A DNA stretch of 64,000 nt, from positions 12,192 to 76,191 of the forward strand of contig KL197742.1 in assembly GCA_000697665.1 (NCBI GenBank). The letters run 5' to 3'. The position numbers and the translations under genes were made by a program. Source of the DNA: Jaapia argillacea MUCL 33604. Lineage: Eukaryota > Basidiomycota > Agaricomycetes > Jaapiales > Jaapiaceae. A model generated the notes under the pieces. That model had not been told where the DNA came from and ran no database searches. It worked only from the letters and a program-made list of their open reading frames with translations. Of the stretch, positions 35,460 to 47,700 are shown piece after piece. Position 1 is the stretch's first letter. Each line of letters opens with the position of its first letter.

Positions 35460-38400
35460 TTACAACTCATCTCTCTCATGACCCTCAGCAAGTCTCGCAG
35501 ACTCACTCTCCACATCTGAGTTGGGAGGTGTCTGTTCTGAAGAGGGCTCCGCCGATGTCTTACCTGCTGCTGCATTCGCCAACGCATTCACGTCAGTGGC
35601 AGTCACGTCCGAACGAATCAACCCTTCCTCGGCCAGCTTGCGCGCAAAGCGTGCGATCTCCGAGTCGTACTCCTCCCATTCAGGTATCTGGCGTGCTCGG
35701 GCTAGCTTGGGCTCTTTCTGGAAAGTCATACCGCGAGAGGACGGAGAAATGTCAGGGAAAATGTAAGCTGTCTACAGACGGACGTACCGTGAGGGGATTC
35801 TGACATAAATCTATGGTCTTTGCGCGGTGAAGACGGTCTTTGCTGCCTAGATGCCACAGCTTTGATGAGCCGCGATCGCCGAATGGAAAGTGGTCATAAC
35901 CTACACCAAGTTTCACACTGATCAAAGGGGTTAACCACATGCATAAACCAGGGAGTAAGTGGGACTTACCCATAGCCAATCTTCATTTAGCGAGAACTGT
36001 TGGAAGATCAGCAGGTTTCGCGCAATATCGTACATCCAAACTTACAATAGGGACCTCTCGTTGCAAATTGTTTGGCAGATCTGGTGGCGCTGCGGGTCAA
36101 TGTAATGTATCCGATCCACCGCCAAGAAAACAGACCTTGATCCAAGTTTGATAGAGAGTTTGGGTCGGCAGAGAGTTGTTGATAATGTCCACGAAGAATA
36201 TCCTGCAATGCATAGTCAAGATTGGTTGATCTCCCCAAATACGACAAATGAATTCGGACGTACTCCGGCAGCAATCTAAGAACGTTTGAGGATAAGCATA
36301 TAGGAAGATGCGAAAGAAGGATCTGACTGACCTGGCGGAATCGTATGAGGTCGACGACGTATAGGGCACTACAAAAATCTAATTGGCATCAGATCTCCCA
36401 AAGGTCAACACAACCCTACCTGATGTGATACGGACGACCCTGGAGGAAATCCTTCCAGTACCCAGTCTTCCAGAACCGAAAGCCTTCCATATCAGTATTA
36501 TCATCACCCATAGGAGTATATCCGTAGGGTGCGCCATGAAGATCCAGATCAACTAATTCTTTCAAATCGGCTCGCACGATTTGATCTGCATCGACGAAGA
36601 TGACTTTGTCCAGGTCCATGGGGAAGAGGACGTCAAGGAAAAGGATTTTGTAAGCCCAAATTATGCGCTGCTTCTCCTTCTGTGCTCTGAGCCATGATGG
36701 CCATTTGTAGGTGACGAGCTCGTACTGGAAGCCGTACACCTCCGCAAAGTGAGGGATGAATTCCTGTGGACAATATTGAGTAGTCGAAATGGGCTCAACA
36801 CAGGATCTCGCTCACCAAGAACGATGGAGAAAGGAAATTTTCAATAAACCAGAACTTCACGGTACTGTTGGTGTTTCGCAGCACACTGAGAATCATGATG
36901 GATGCAAAGCGCTATTTCTCACGTAAATTATTGTTCCCTGATTGAATCGAACTATCCTCTCACCTCGTACAGAAGGCCAGAAGCGACGGTGAAGATGTTG
37001 ATATCGGCCTGTTTAGTTGAAGAGACAATGAGGTCTGTAGTGGGCTCAGGCGAGCTTCCAAAGAGAGATAACATCCTGAAAGTCGAGATGGTCAGCTTCT
37101 GTACCCTCTTTCGTTTGAAGATATACTGACTGGTCCCACATCTGCTCAAATAAGCTCTTGGAGACAGGAGCCTCCGGCGCGACGGCGATAGTTAAAACAT
37201 CTTCCATCTCCATACCAGGTAACCTCACTAAGCGAGGATAGAGGGTCAATCCCTCGAAGCTCGTCAGCGCGATTTCATTTCCAGCTTTCTCTACGGTCGG
37301 ACTCTCCCATCCTTCACTGCCAACGCTCTCCATCTTGTAAATCTCCCTCCCTCTCCCCTCTCTGATTTCTAACTGGAACACACCAGGCTTCGCCCTAAAT
37401 TGCAAGTATCCAAGGTTGGCCACAACCTGTGTGTCAGCAATGGCCGTGGAGTTCGAGGTTGTCAGCTGAAGTTGGAGCCCACGAGGGGGCGAGTTCGTGA
37501 GGGTGTCCCGGGCGTGGCCCTCAATGACTAAATAATCTAAATCATATACCGCTTCGATGCCTTGCTGCTGTTCTTTATCTGTTAATGTGCTCAGTTGGAT
37601 GTTGTCCAGGTCATAAGGAGCTTCTCGTGGTCGAGGGAGCCAAGACTGTGGTACATCCATACCGAGGGTATAGATTGGGTCGATAGGAAGGTTTTGGAAC
37701 TCAGCGCGAGCAGGAATCTCTTGCCTGGTCATCGTGAGCGTCAGCGCGGCAAAGGGCACGATATGAAGAGGACTTACCCATTCTCATCAAAGGATAGTCG
37801 AGGAAGAACGTTGTATCGATAGAATCGTTTCAAAGGGATCTGTAACGGTTGGAGTGAACTTCTGGCACCGCAAGGCATGAATCATCACAAACCTCTCGAT
37901 ATTGCGCCGGATTGAGATAAACCTCGATGAACACCTCAGGAATCGAAGACAGCCACTACGTAGAAAAGGATTAAGAGAACAATTCACGTCTATCCAGATG
38001 AAGAAATCATACCTCTAACAAACTCGGCCATTTCTGACCTGCCTCACTCAACGGGTCCAAGATGACGCCGAAGTGATACAACGCCGTCTCGTTATTGCCG
38101 ACTCGGAAAGACCTGCGAATGTGAGTGATGGTTAGCATCGACGGTCTGAATGAAGGGCGACGATTTCGACGATTTCGACTCACGTGTAATCTCCATCTAA
38201 AAGTTGATAGTTTCGAGTTCGAGGACGTTGGGGCGTGTTGAACAATCCAATTTCACTTGGGCCAGGGATCTGAATCGACGAGATGATGGATGAAGCCAGA
38301 GACACCAAATGGGCGAGCCCCGCTCTTCGAGTAACATAACGAGGTAAGAATCACTCGCAAAGCCGGGATGGTGCAAACTCACTTGTCATTGGCGTCGATA

Positions 38401-41400
38401 TCTGGCAGCACATCTTTCAGTGCTTCATGAACCGGCTCGACTCTGCGTTTCATTTCATAGTCCTCCAATAGCTTGAAATCGGCGGCTTCGAACTCTCCAG
38501 GTAACACCGGTCCCACAACCTAATGGCCAAGACATGATCAGAAAAGCCGAATACTGAGAAAGCAAAAGGTCAAACCACTCACTCTACCGTTGATCACCAG
38601 CGCGCCGGCTCCAGGGTTCAAACCCAATCGATCAACAACGACCCTACTCATCTTCAGAAACTCATCATACACATCGGCGTCCAGAGCACCGCCGCCTTCT
38701 AGTTCGTCCTCACTCATAATCACCGTTTGTGGCCCACTGTTGGGGGTTGCGATTTGTGAAGAGAGGCCTAAGACGCGGAGAAGCCGCGATGACGAGAGTT
38801 TGTACAAGAAGGGGTTAGAAAGGACATGGGACTTCAGCGAGGAATGCATCTGGTCGACGTGGTGAGGAGGTGGCGGGGCATCTCGAGGGTTATGAATGAA
38901 CCCAACACGAGTCCGGGACTCCGGTGTCTGTCGGGGGACGTAACGATAAGGGGGGAGGCGAAGCGATCGGTGAAAGAGTACCGACCAAGGATTCCAAAGC
39001 TTCTTTCACGAGCAATAACCCATCATCACTATCAAGATCCGCAACCACCCAAACCGTCACTGGAACGAAGTCACTCTTTTCTACAACACCCATCAGTAAC
39101 CAAACCCTCACAAACGACAATGAGAGCTGTCAAAATTTTAACTTACCAGGATATATGAACGGCCCCTGCATCCCGCCATCCCTCCCAAACACTTTCGCCA
39201 AGTCCATGATCTTCAAACCCCGGCCAGGCTTGTTCGAAGGATATATATGTTTATTCCGTTTCGGAGCTGTAGTAGGTCGGTCGTAGAAGTAGTTATCGAT
39301 GGCATCGTCATCTGCGTCAGTGATTGTACCGGTGTACACCTGACACAAACCAAGGAAGTTACATTGGGAAGAGGTGACATGAGGAGAAGAGGACCGACCA
39401 TAGCTTGAAGGAATTGTAACTGCTGTCCAATCTCGGCTTGCATATTCCTCAAGAAATCCTGCGTAAAATCAATTAGCCCCAACGCACACGTTCTCAAATC
39501 CCAACCGCAAGTTTCAAGCAAGATGGGTAAGGAAAGAGGAACGAAACAAAGACATACATCATCCATATCGAAGGGTTTCCCGTTCACAAATACGTGGCCC
39601 AACTCCCCATTACCACTTCCATCTACAGCCAACCTCTTCGCATAAGCGCTCGCCTTCGCCAACTCCTCCTCCTTCTCGCCGTCCCCAACCACGCTGTCCA
39701 AATCGCGCGGAACAAAAATCTCGGACTCCGACTCGGCGAGAACGAGGGTGTCATACTCGGAACGTATGATGGGCCAGTTGATGGACGTAGCGGTTGGGTC
39801 GGTAAGAGTCTGAATCTGTGATACCTAGAATTATTGAGGGCAAGGCATGTCGGCATTCGCATGCGTCGGCGAGTGATGAGAAGGCCCTGACCTTCTTGAA
39901 AAACCCCATTGTCTTCGCTCTCCCAAAGTTCTCGATCATATAATAAAACAACCTCCCCATCTTCCGACCTACGCCCCAACCAATCAATCAATCAACATGT
40001 TCCTGTCGCAAAAGAGGGACAGAAACGTACCCTCATCGTTCGACAAAACAGGAACGACACCCCACCTAAACCCAAATCCCCTCTGGATAATCCCACTCAC
40101 AGCCTGACTCAAAAAGTTGATACTGCTCGTTTTTGAAAGATCAAGAACGGCGACGATGTTGAACAGGTTGTGTTTAGTTTGGGGGAAGGTGCCGGGGTAA
40201 GAAGGTCGGAGGAGCTGGAATATGCGACGAATTAGTGATTAGAGAGAGAGAGAAAGGAAAAGGGGACGGGGCGCTCACAACTTCCAATGACTCGCTCCAT
40301 TTCTTATACCTAAACATAACGTCCATCGTCAGCCTAGATCCCATTTCACACGCGCACAATCAAGAATACTCACCTCGAATCCTTCCTCAAGTCATTCCAC
40401 CAAACCACAACACCCCCTCCCTCCTGCCTATCGCTGGCATCAAACAACCCTTCGAGCACACCAACTTCCTCTCCTTGTGCAGCCGCGATAGTCGGGTGGG
40501 TCAACAATGTGATTGCTTGGCGAGGTGTTAGAGACAGAGGTTCTGAAGTGAGCGAAAGGACGAGTGGACGTTCACGGTGTAAAAGACGAAGGAGCCTATC
40601 GCATCACCGATCCGAGTTTGAGAAGGATTGGGATGAGAGGGGGGTAGGTAATGACGTACCCGAAAGGGTTTACTTCTCCCTCCCCTACAACGCCTCCATT
40701 CAACCACATGGCACCGATACCCCCCTGAACCTTCCCAACTTGGTTATTCCTGATTTCTTGGTCTAATTCTTCGTCCACGACGACGCGACGAGCCAGTAAG
40801 GAAGCGTAAGAGGGGAAGTTCTGAGTAAGTTTGGTTAGGGTTGTGAGAGGGTTGGTAGAGGAGGTGATAAGTTGAGTCGCTTGGATGCCTATGGCTGCGG
40901 GGTAGAGGTGTGGGGTGAGCACGGAAGAAATGGAAGGGGAAGAGGAACAAACCTAGCAGCTCGTCTTCCGTTAATGGGTGACTTGAATCCCGAGTGTAGT
41001 TCTCGGGGACTGGGTAGCTTTCGATCAGCTCCAAGATAGAATCTACCAATTCTTCTGAGGACTCGTCGATAGTCCGACCTCCAGACTCTGCACCTGCTCA
41101 GAATAAACTCATCATTAACACCTGAGGAGGGAGGTGAAGAGAGGTGAGAACGTACCAGAGGACTTCGAACCAGATCGTCTATCATCTAGCGCCAGGTAGT
41201 CCGTCTTTTTCAAATCCAGGGACACACCATACCCTGACAAATAGCTCCTTTCCTCGGCGCCAACCCCATCTTTCGAAGGAGGGGGAGCCCACCTCAAGAT
41301 ATACTCCACCCTCGGATTGACCCCACTCGATAACGAATAAAGATATGAGTGAAGAGCGCGGAAGTTGGAAGAGGAGGGAGAGGCGTAGAGGATTGCTGTG

Positions 41401-42124
41401 TGTGGTGGACGAGCGAGGGTTTTCGGGTGGATGTGGTCGAAGGGGAGGATTTTTGGTTTCAGTTTCGACGAGCTATAGTTGCGGTTCAACCCGTCAATTG
41501 CCATCCCAATATAAGAACAAAACATCAGCGTACCTCGTACCGGAGATTTGGGAACCACTAGATGGAGCATCAATTGTCTCATGCCCAGCCAACCTAACCA
41601 GTTCCTCTACCTCACACAACCTCTCCCCATACCAATCAACCCAACTCCCACATTCCTTGTCCACATCCACATCCTCTCCCTCCCCTCTTTGACTCTGTGT
41701 GTCTCTATACCACTCAAACATAGCCTCCAGCTTGGGTGTAGCCGAATGCAACGCCAAATTTATCTCCACCATCTCTTTCGCACTGGGGTCGGTGAGCCAT
41801 CCGTCTTTGAGTGCTGTTTGTAAGGCGAGGTGGTACGTCGCTTCGGGTGAACTGGGAGGGGGGAGGGAAGGATCTGTGAGGGCGTCAACCAGGGGGAAGA
41901 AGGAGGCAGGGTTCTCTAGGGCGATGGTTTCACTGAAATAAAGGGTATGAGTTGATGGTTCGATGGGAGCGAGAGGCATAGGATATTGGGGCTACTCACA
42001 TAACTTCGAGGAGGAAGGGCGGTGCGGACCACGAAGTTCGCAAGGAAACTTTTAATGGTGGACTAGTTGCAGCCCGAGTGGCGATGAAGAGCCATGGTAA
42101 GACGATGATACGTCGAAGTAACAT
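35460..42124 (-). CDS. UDP-glucose:glycoprotein glucosyltransferase (UGGT)
   Basis: A long minus-strand gene of many short exons, roughly 1,600-1,700 residues. UGGT is the ER folding sensor that re-glucosylates N-glycans on misfolded glycoproteins. The start at 42124 gives a signal peptide ([19 protein letters not shown]) followed by the thioredoxin-like sensor domains (38-42 kb; [15 protein letters not shown] near 41.3 kb). The C-terminal GT24 catalytic domain is clear: [31 protein letters not shown] with the DAD metal-binding motif (36584-36592), [18 protein letters not shown], and KTIDLCQNP. The protein ends HERDEL, an ER-retrieval signal. Decayed partial copies of its N-terminal half lie downstream of both CHAT genes. 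Exon borders are approximate. Confidence 0.93.
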
Positions 42125-42465
42125 CCTGCCAGTGCACTTGTCCGAGAGTTCAACAAACGGTCGTGCTGCGCCCCTCCAGTCACTAAGCGAGTGTGGTTCC
42201 TGTCAGGCTAAGCTCTCTATATTTGACGCGTCTAATGGGACAGTAAATGGTTGAAAATGCAGCAATGAATCACCACAAGGGCTGAGGTTGTCGAGGTACA
42301 AGGACACGTATCTGCCACATCGTCCTGTTGGGCAGCTGTAGACATGATCAAAGTCATCATCTCAACAACTCACATCTGGACAGTCCTCTGCCCATTGCTT
42401 GACATGAATTGAATCGCTGTTTTCATCCGGATTTCTCTCCTTCTAAATCGCTTCTATATACTCCA
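42125..42465. other. Intergenic upstream of UGGT
   Basis: This holds the UGGT promoter (minus strand) and the left edge of the first duplicated block. Nothing coding was seen. Confidence 0.4.
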
Positions 42466-42832
42466 TGTGTGAAGACGCTCTTATTCAGTCCACCGTCCAC
42501 CGTCGCAGCGTCCAAATCCTCTGCTATGATAGATCGAACCGACGCCGAATCCCTCAGATGCCCTCTCCCGACAAGATCACGCGGGCCTTACCCTCCTCCG
42601 GCGTCTCCTCAACAACCTCTCCGTCAGTATAGCCGCCCGCAGATCCGACGACTAACTTGGACACCACGGCTTCCTTGATATTTGTTGAAAACAACGAAGC
42701 ATCCGACCGCGAGGATTGTTTGGTGTTCGGGTTTGTTTGACCTGGGGTGCCACCAAAGGACGAGACATTGATAAGATCAGCTACATGATCGGGGAGAATC
42801 AAAGCGAAGCTGACCATATACTCCATAGGCAA
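42466..42832 (-). pseudogene. Duplicated fragment of unknown origin, copy 1
   Basis: The minus strand has an open frame (about 42832-42554) reading MPMEYMVSFALILPDHVADL, then GTPGQTNPNTKQSSRSD and GKARVILSGEG. The same text, slightly diverged, is at 54.4-54.75 kb. Its start abuts the end of the condensin fragment: condensin codons run to ALESDEV and then leave the parent sequence. No parent gene was found in this window and I do not recognise the family. Confidence 0.5.
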
Positions 42833-43385
42833 TGAAGACCCCTCGTGAAATTTGTGTAGGGAACCTCGTCAGATTCAAGCGCGGCAAGTGCAAGTTCGTC
42901 TGTCAACTTGAAAGTGGCGACGTTGATTTCCCATTTGCAGACCCTCTTCCTCTTCTTTGGCTCACGAAGCTTCGGCTTCAGATCCCTCCCCTTCGGCCAT
43001 CTCCTCGTCCTCCCCCTCGACTTGCATCGAGTCGTCTTCATCGTCAGGCCATTTACGCGATCTAAAAGTCGTGAAATCTCAGCAAGGCCCGGGAAACGAA
43101 GAAAACGGGCTAACCGTTTATCGCCATTACGCTTTTGGGCGCCCTCATCTCCGTTTGTTCCTCCTCCTCCTCCTCCTCCTCCTCCTCCTCCTCCCCCTCC
43201 CCATACCCCACTCCCCTCCTCTCAACAACCTTCCCAACCCCCCTCGAACCTCCCCAACTGCTCCCCAGTCCTCCTACGCCTCTTCTCCCGCTCCTCCCGC
43301 TCCTCCAATCCTCCATGCATCAACCAATACAGGTGCGTATCCACCGACTCCACAATCAACCCAATAGTGTTCTTCCTCGGCCCTG
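42833..43385 (-). pseudogene. Condensin (CND1) fragment, copy 1
   Basis: Minus-strand sequence matches condensin exon 4-5 (parent about 13.76-14.32 kb): RKNTIGLIVESVDTHLYWLMHGG at the top end, the acidic stretch in the middle, and LALAALESDEV at the low end. Where the parent encodes a Glu-rich run, this copy has a ctc microsatellite. The ends are abrupt: PH-gene sequence above about 43385 and unknown sequence below 42850. Frames are broken in places. Confidence 0.8.
43158..43196. repeat. (CTC)n microsatellite
   Basis: About a dozen ctc triplets lie within the condensin fragment, in the segment corresponding to the Glu-rich part of the parent. The segment is missing from the copy at 55 kb. 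Confidence 0.85.
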
Positions 43386-44475
43386 CACCTCCTCCCTCAA
43401 ACGAACAGGACAAACTCCCCATCCTAACCCACAAATCCTCCCCAGCCTGTGGATACTCCCCTCCACCTCCTCCCGCACTCCCAAAGAATACGCCTGAGGC
43501 GAACTTCCAAACCCATTTGCAAACAAACTCGGTGGCGGTGACAACGGTGAGGTAGGAACTGACATCGCCCCGCTTCCCTCCGTCCCAACTCTCCCACCGT
43601 TATTGCAGAGGGACGATCACCACCGCCGCCATGTCCCAAAGAGATATGGGCATTCCCTCCCACCGGGTGGCCTTGAGTGAACTTTGCGCATATAATCGAA
43701 TGTTTCGATTTCGTTTGATCCTCTGGGGTTGGTGGAAGGGTGGCGAGGGAGGAGGAGGCGACGGCCGCTTTTGAGAGATGCTCGGAACCGCGGAGGGCGT
43801 AGAGGGTCGAGACGAGCCGAAGTTGGCCCGAGGAGGGATCCTGTCAGGTGGGGAAGGAGAGTCAATGAACGATCGGGCCAGAAAGAAAGGGATTGGAGGA
43901 GGAGCCAAACAAGTGCTACGGGGGAAGAAATGTATTAATATCATACAAACGAAACATGTCTTCATATCTTTACAAAGCCTCAGCACCCGCCCGAAATAAT
44001 CACCCATCCTTCTCTCCACTCAATCTTGCTGTTCTTCTTTAAGGGTAAAGAGGGGAAACCCCGAACTGGGATTGTAGGGGAAGGACTGAAGGGAGAGAAA
44101 ATCGGGTTTTGACTTATCAGTCTGTTGGAGGAGGATGTCATTCTTGATGAGGTATCTTTCGTGGAGCTGCCTACATCGCCCGTCGATCAAAACAACAAAG
44201 GGTTGATAATGGTGTGGGTGTACGCACTGAATCCTCAAGACTCTGATCGTCCTGACTTCCCCTCGAAATAGGGCTCAAGGATGCCCCTATCGATCTTGAC
44301 GATCCGAGCAACAGGGTGCACCTCCAACAACTTGTAAGGCTGTGGAATGGCGAGAGCGGTGAAGTGATTGAGTATTGATAGCCCATCAGGCTACCCCGTA
44401 TGACGAACTTGAGACTCATCTCAACATCAATGCAGCGACCATGATGCGAAGACGACACACTGAGGAAACAGCTTC
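43386..44475 (-). pseudogene. PH-gene fragment with F-box remnant, copy C
   Basis: Read on the minus strand, this begins with an F-box remnant (about 44475-44380) containing ggggtagcctgatgggctat, the same junction as copy A at 0.2 kb. It then passes into PH-gene exon 1 (parent about 8.52 kb, internally deleted), exon 2 (LRLCKD near 43.98 kb), exon 3 (GSSRPSTPSAVPS; LWVRMGSLSCSFEG near 43.4 kb) and stops. It is joined there, in frame, to condensin sequence. Stops and indels exclude a full product. It lies head to head with the first CHAT gene. Confidence 0.8.
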
Positions 44476-44569
44476 GAGTCTGTGGTTGAACGCGCGGTCT
44501 TTCTTAAAATCAATCGAGTTGGATGAGCGCTCCTCGTGCTCACATTCATGGGCGGCAATCGCGACCATG

Positions 44570-44736
44570 TGATTGGCCATTCAGCTTCATTATTCTTATC
44601 AGCATCGACGAACTGGGCGAATCGATACAGATAAAGTTCGGATAGACACCAAGGCGACACCTTGGGAACGGAATCCGGGCGTTGCATGGCAATCCGCAAC
44701 CTCCCTCGCGGTCGGCCCTGTTCACCATCTACCACC
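44570..44736 (+). promoter_or_regulatory. Conserved upstream region of CHAT gene 1
   Basis: The 170 bp before the ATG are recognisably shared with the region before the second CHAT gene, including ggcgacacc and cggccctgttcaccat immediately before the ATG context accaccATGG. They begin where the PH fragment ends, so they are probably the original CHAT promoter. No TATA box could be assigned. Confidence 0.5.
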
Positions 44737-47700
44737 ATGGACCCTCTTCCGTACGTCCCTTCCTGCGTCGTTAGACAAGTACTGATATTGCGACATATCT
44801 GCAGAGTGATCCATCTTACAGGTGACTTTCTAGTTTGCATTCATGGCTCAAGTGTCTGACCCACAGACGCACTAGATTTCACAATCACATCGTTGCATGG
44901 CGGAGGTTCTTCGCCTCTCGACGATGCCCAGATATTCCTCCAGCTCACGCTGGATGGTGATGTCGTATATGAGACAGCGCGAGGCGAGAGAGAACCCGAC
45001 GAGCATGTGTGGAAGGTACAAGACCGTGTCAACGTGTGAGTTACATTCCTTCTCTTGTAGCTAGACGAGTTTGGGTAGACATGCTGACCTACCACCGTAG
45101 ACCTGATTTGGAGGATATTTCCCTATTCTCAATCGCAGTGATGCTTGACAGCGCCAGTCATATCACGACGCAACTCGGTTCCGTAGAGCTGACGAGCCAA
45201 GATATTCCAGCCAGTGGGCTGACATCGAGTTCGTACTATGGACTTCTGATTACCTCTGATTGCATTCTAATCATCTGAGTATCTGTAGAAATCACTCGAG
45301 ATCTCGCAGGTCTCAACATCATATTGGAGTTTTCCATCAACCACGGGCCCGATGGTCCAGGTTCTCCTTCGTCGCCGACAAGCATACATTGTGAACCTGC
45401 TGCACCAACTGGTACACCCGACACAGGTATGGATTTTGTCGCTGATGGTTCATTCACAGCCTTATCTACCCATTAGCAGATGTATGCAATACTCAAATAC
45501 TACCCGAGGATGAGAGGATAACTCCCTCCCAGATTATCGAGGGATTGGGTCCTGATTTCACCTATCCCAGTGCATTTATTGAACCGGATGTGGACAAGAG
45601 AGCAGCAATGCTTAATGCATTGGGTCATGTGCTACTGGGGCACTATAAAAACCATCACGGGATAGAGAGCCTAAATCGGGCAGTCGCGGTTTATACTGAG
45701 GCCGTACAGATGGTTGCCCCAGATAGCCCCCAGAAGTCAGTCTATCTGGACAATCTTGGTACTTCATTGGTGATCTGTTTCAATTGCCTCAGTGACATTG
45801 CCGACAACGACAATTCAATCTTGAACCTTCAGGATGCAGTACAACTCACTCCTGATGGCCACCCTGATAAGCCAGGCTGCCTGAACAATCTTGGCATTGC
45901 ATTGTGCCGCCGTTTTCAGCGTCTTGGTGATGTCACTGACATTGACAAGTCAATCTCAATGCTTCAAGATGCTGTGCAACTCACTCCTGATGGCCATCCT
46001 GGCAAACTAGGTCGTCTGAACAACCTTGGAAATTCATTGCTTCACCATTTTCTGCATCTTGGTGACATCACAAACATTGACAGGACAATCTCAACACTTC
46101 AGGATGCAGTGCGACTTACTCCTGATGGCCACCCTAACAAACCAGGCTGTCTGAACAAGCTTGGACATTCATTGCTCTGCCGTTTTCAGCATCTCAGTGA
46201 CATCACTGACATCAACAAGGCAATCTCAACACTGCAGGATGCAGTGCAACTTATGCCTGATGGCCACCCTGGAAAGCCAGGCTGTTTGAACAACCTTGGC
46301 ATTGCATTGTGCTGCCGTTTTCAGTGTCTCAGTGGCATTATTGATATCAACAAGTCAATCTCAACACTTCAGGATGCAGTGCACCTCACTCCTAATGGCC
46401 ATCCTGACAAGCCAGGCTATCTGAACAACCTTGGAAATTCACTACTTGACCGTTTTGAGTATCTTGGTGACATGGCCAACCTTGACAATTCAATCAGGGT
46501 GGGAGGAGATGCAGTGCAACTGACACCTGATGGCCATCCTGACAAACCAAGCCATCTGAGCAACCTCGGAAATTCATTGCGCCGCCATTTTCAATGTATC
46601 AGTGACATTCCCACAATCAACAAGGCAATCTTGGCACTTCAGAATGCTGTGCAACTCACTCCTGATGGCCATCCCAACAAGCCAGGTGTTCTGAACAACC
46701 TTGGCACTTCATTGGTACTCCGTTTCAATTGTCTTGGTGACATTGCCGACATTGACAAGTCAGTATCAACACTTGAGGATGCAGTACGACTCACTCCTGA
46801 TGGCCACCCTGAAAAGCCAGGTGTTCTGAACAACCTCGGAATTTCATTGCGCAGCCATTTTCAGCAACTTAGTGGCATTGCCTACATCAACAGGTCGATC
46901 TTGACACTTCAGGATGCTGTGCAACTCACTCCTAATGGTCACTCTACAAAGCCAGGTCATCTGGGCAACCTTGGGCATTCATTGCTCTGGCGTTTTCAGC
47001 ATCTTGGTGACATCACCGACATTGACAATTCAATCAGGGTGACAGATGATGCTGTGCAACTCACTCCCAATGGCCACCCTGACAAGCCAGGCCATCTGAA
47101 CAACCTTGGAAATTCATTGTTCCGCCGTTTTCAGCGTCTTGGTGACATTGCTGATATCGACAAGTCGGTATTGACACTCCAGGATGCCGTGCAACTCACA
47201 CCTGATGGTCACCCTGACAAGCCAGTCCATCTGAGCAACCTCGGAAATTCATTGCTTTGCCGTTTTGAGCGTCTCGGTAACATAGCCAACATCGACAATT
47301 CAACCAGGGTGAAAGAAGATGCAGTACAATTGACTCCTGATGGCCACCCTGAAAAACCAGGCCGTCTAACGAACCTCAGCACATCATTGTTTCGCCATTT
47401 TGAGCTTCTCAGTGACATTGCTGACCTTGAAAAGTCAATCTCAATATCTCGAGATGTGGTGCAACTCCTTCCTGATGGCCACCCTGCGAAGCCGGGCAGT
47501 CTGGACAACCTTAGCATTGCATTGTGTTGCCGTTTTGGGCATCTTGGTGACATCACTGACTCCGACAAGTCCATCTCCATAATTCAGGATGCAGTGCGAC
47601 TCACTCCCGATGGCCACCCTGGCAAGCCAACCCATCTGCGCAATCTCGGAAATTCACTGCTCTACCGTTTCGAGCATCTTGGTGACCAGGCCACTTTTGA

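Noticed and set aside
45720-47690. Regular direct repeats that could suggest a CRISPR-like array
   Set aside because: Units are 126 bp, coding, without unique spacers, and lie inside an exon of a eukaryotic gene.
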